Source: Pseudobacteriovorax antillogorgiicola
GTDB lineage: Bacteria; Bdellovibrionota_B; Oligoflexia; Oligoflexales; RGVZ01
DNA: 17,565 nt
Assembly: GCA_945897695.1 (NCBI GenBank)
Contig: CAMDGW010000028.1
Coordinates: 1 to 17,565, forward strand
Direction: 5' to 3'
The notes beneath the pieces are model-generated. The model was not told where the DNA came from, searched no databases, and was given only the letters and a program-made list of their open reading frames with translations. This document shows positions 16,450 through 17,565 of the stretch, piece by piece. A program made the position numbers and the translations under genes. The stretch's first letter is position 1, and every line of letters begins with the position of its first letter.

Positions 16450-17565
16450 ATGGCGCTCAACGAAGCTTCCCCTCCCCAGGATTGGAACATCACCAAACAG
16501 GAGGTAAATCTTCATGAGATTCAGCAGGCTAAGGCACGCATTGCGCCTTATGTGCCACCGACCCCAGTGTCAAAAAGCCTCTTCAACACCGACAAACTAG
16601 GCCTTGATATCTACTACAAGCTTGAAAACTTCAACATCACCGGCTCCTTCAAAATCCGCGGTGCCGCAAACTCTCTGCTTAGTAGACCAACCGCAAGTCC
16701 AGATGAAGAGGTCATTGCGGCGAGCGCAGGAAACCATGCACAGGGAGTTGCTTACATCTCCCGCCTTTTTGGCAAGAAGGCAAAAATATTTATGCCGGAG
16801 AGAACCCCCATCGTTAAGGTTTCTGCAACCAAGGGCCATGGAGCCAGCGTTATACTTACGGGCAATGTCTACGATGATGCCTATGCGGCAGCAGCCCAGT
16901 ATCAAAAAGAACATGGCGGCATGCTCGTGCACGCATTTGCTGATGCCTCAGTCATCAATGGTCAAGGTACAGCTGGCCTTGAAATCCTTGAGCAGCTTCC
17001 AAACATTGGGGCGATTGTTATTCCTATAGGCGGTGGTGGACTAGCTGGGGGTATTAGCTGCGTCGTAAAAGCTATGCGCCCCGACATCAAGATTATAGGC
17101 GTTCAAACCAAGTCATTTCCTGCCATGAAGCAATCCATGGCGGCGGGTCAAATCACCGGTTCAACCTCCGGAATGACCATCGCCGATGGCATCGCTGTTA
17201 AGCGTCCAAGCCCAAGAACATTGTCTTTAGCTATGCATAATATCGACGAAGTACTTCTCGTTTCCGATGACGAAATCGCCGCTGCCATTATGAGTCTTAT
17301 GGAAAAAGATCACGTGCTGGCCGAGGGAGCGGGTGCTGCGGGAGTAGCGGCGCTTCAAGTCCACAGTGACCACATTAAGGAAGTGGCTGGCGGAAAACCT
17401 ATCTGCTGTGTCATTTCAGGCGGTAATATCGACGTAACGTTAGTCGGTCGGATTGCCAATCGCGGCCTGATTGCAACCGGAAGAATGATGCGATTTACGG
17501 TAAGAATGCCAGACCGCCCAGGACAGCTGGCAGACCTGCTGACAGCGTTAGGTAATACTGGCGCT
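16450..17565 (+). CDS. ilvA: Threonine ammonia-lyase (PLP), 3' truncated by window end
   Basis: The frame is open for 372 codons to the last base. It is a PLP enzyme that deaminates L-threonine to 2-oxobutanoate, the first step towards isoleucine, or threonine breakdown. Motifs are Lys68 in NITGSFKIRGAAN (Schiff base), SAGNHAQG (92-99) and the phosphate-binding GGGGLAGG (184-191), with VISGGNID near 331. A C-terminal ACT domain starts at about 347 (MRFTVRMPDRPGQLADLLTA) and is cut by the window. One ACT domain after a catalytic part of this size matches the medium-length form (about 400 residues). The build is shared by biosynthetic and catabolic enzymes, so the symbol is tentative. AGAGG lies 4 bases before the ATG. 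2-oxobutanoate can feed propionyl-CoA, the input of the mutase pathway encoded upstream. Confidence 0.93.
   Translation, partial: MALNEASPPQDWNITKQEVNLHEIQQAKARIAPYVPPTPVSKSLFNTDKLGLDIYYKLENFNITGSFKIRGAANSLLSRPTASPDEEVIAASAGNHAQGVAYISRLFGKKAKIFMPERTPIVKVSATKGHGASVILTGNVYDDAYAAAAQYQKEHGGMLVHAFADASVINGQGTAGLEILEQLPNIGAIVIPIGGGGLAGGISCVVKAMRPDIKIIGVQTKSFPAMKQSMAAGQITGSTSGMTIADGIAVKRPSPRTLSLAMHNIDEVLLVSDDEIAAAIMSLMEKDHVLAEGAGAAGVAALQVHSDHIKEVAGGKPICCVISGGNIDVTLVGRIANRGLIATGRMMRFTVRMPDRPGQLADLLTALGNTGA

Noticed and set aside
16498..16600. Strong AGGAGGT with an ATG at 16514 inside ilvA
   Set aside because: The ATG is out of frame with ilvA and opens only 28 codons. The ilvA homology begins upstream of it, so the motif is probably chance, arising from CAG-GAG-GTA codons.

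Overview
The window reads as ordinary chromosomal DNA from a Gram-negative bacterium of moderate GC content. The evidence is exported proteins with Sec signals, a lipobox, c-type cytochromes with CxxCH motifs, and a HAMP sensor with an extracytoplasmic domain. The gene mix (FecR-domain protein beside a HAMP/PP2C phosphatase, a metallophosphatase-like tetrahaem cytochrome, an RRM protein with a Gly tail, a single-chain B12 mutase plus MeaB) suggests a free-living or predatory 'deltaproteobacterial' lineage such as Bdellovibrionota/Oligoflexia. That placement is an impression from content, not a proof. No phage, transposase, integrase or CRISPR is visible.

Layout. Bases 1-394 hold no certain gene, apart from a possible 21-codon end of an upstream gene and two doubtful short ORFs. 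Then come a periplasmic YceI-family protein (395-1006, +) with its terminator, a small secreted unknown (1102-1620, -), a lipoprotein of four cysteine-marked repeats (1963-2820, +), a hairpin that can serve both strands, an RRM RNA-binding protein (2991-3299, -) and tRNA-Arg(CCG) (3510-3584, -). A minus-strand pair follows: cardiolipin synthase (4734-6221) leading into a membrane-anchored cytochrome c (3703-4701). The plus-strand pair scpA-meaB (6370-9497) encodes the B12-dependent methylmalonyl-CoA mutase and its GTPase chaperone, overlapping by 4 bases. Convergent to it is a metallophosphatase-like/tetrahaem fusion (9500-10864, -). An A-type Fe-S carrier homologue lacking the C-terminal cysteines (10939-11304, +) is divergent from that.

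The right-hand third looks like a signalling neighbourhood: a FecR-domain membrane protein (11346-13298, -), divergent from a HAMP + SpoIIE-type PP2C phosphatase (13460-15646, +), which converges to within 6 bases on a winged-helix regulator with a degenerate receiver-like N-terminus (15653-16369, -). A 17-base near-palindrome sits between that regulator and a threonine ammonia-lyase gene (16450 onward, +) that runs off the window end.

Most genes are well-known families. The least explained parts are the fourfold-repeat lipoprotein, the phosphatase-like/tetrahaem fusion, the cysteine-poor A-type protein, and the FecR/PP2C/pseudo-receiver cluster. No finding here amounts to a proven new system.
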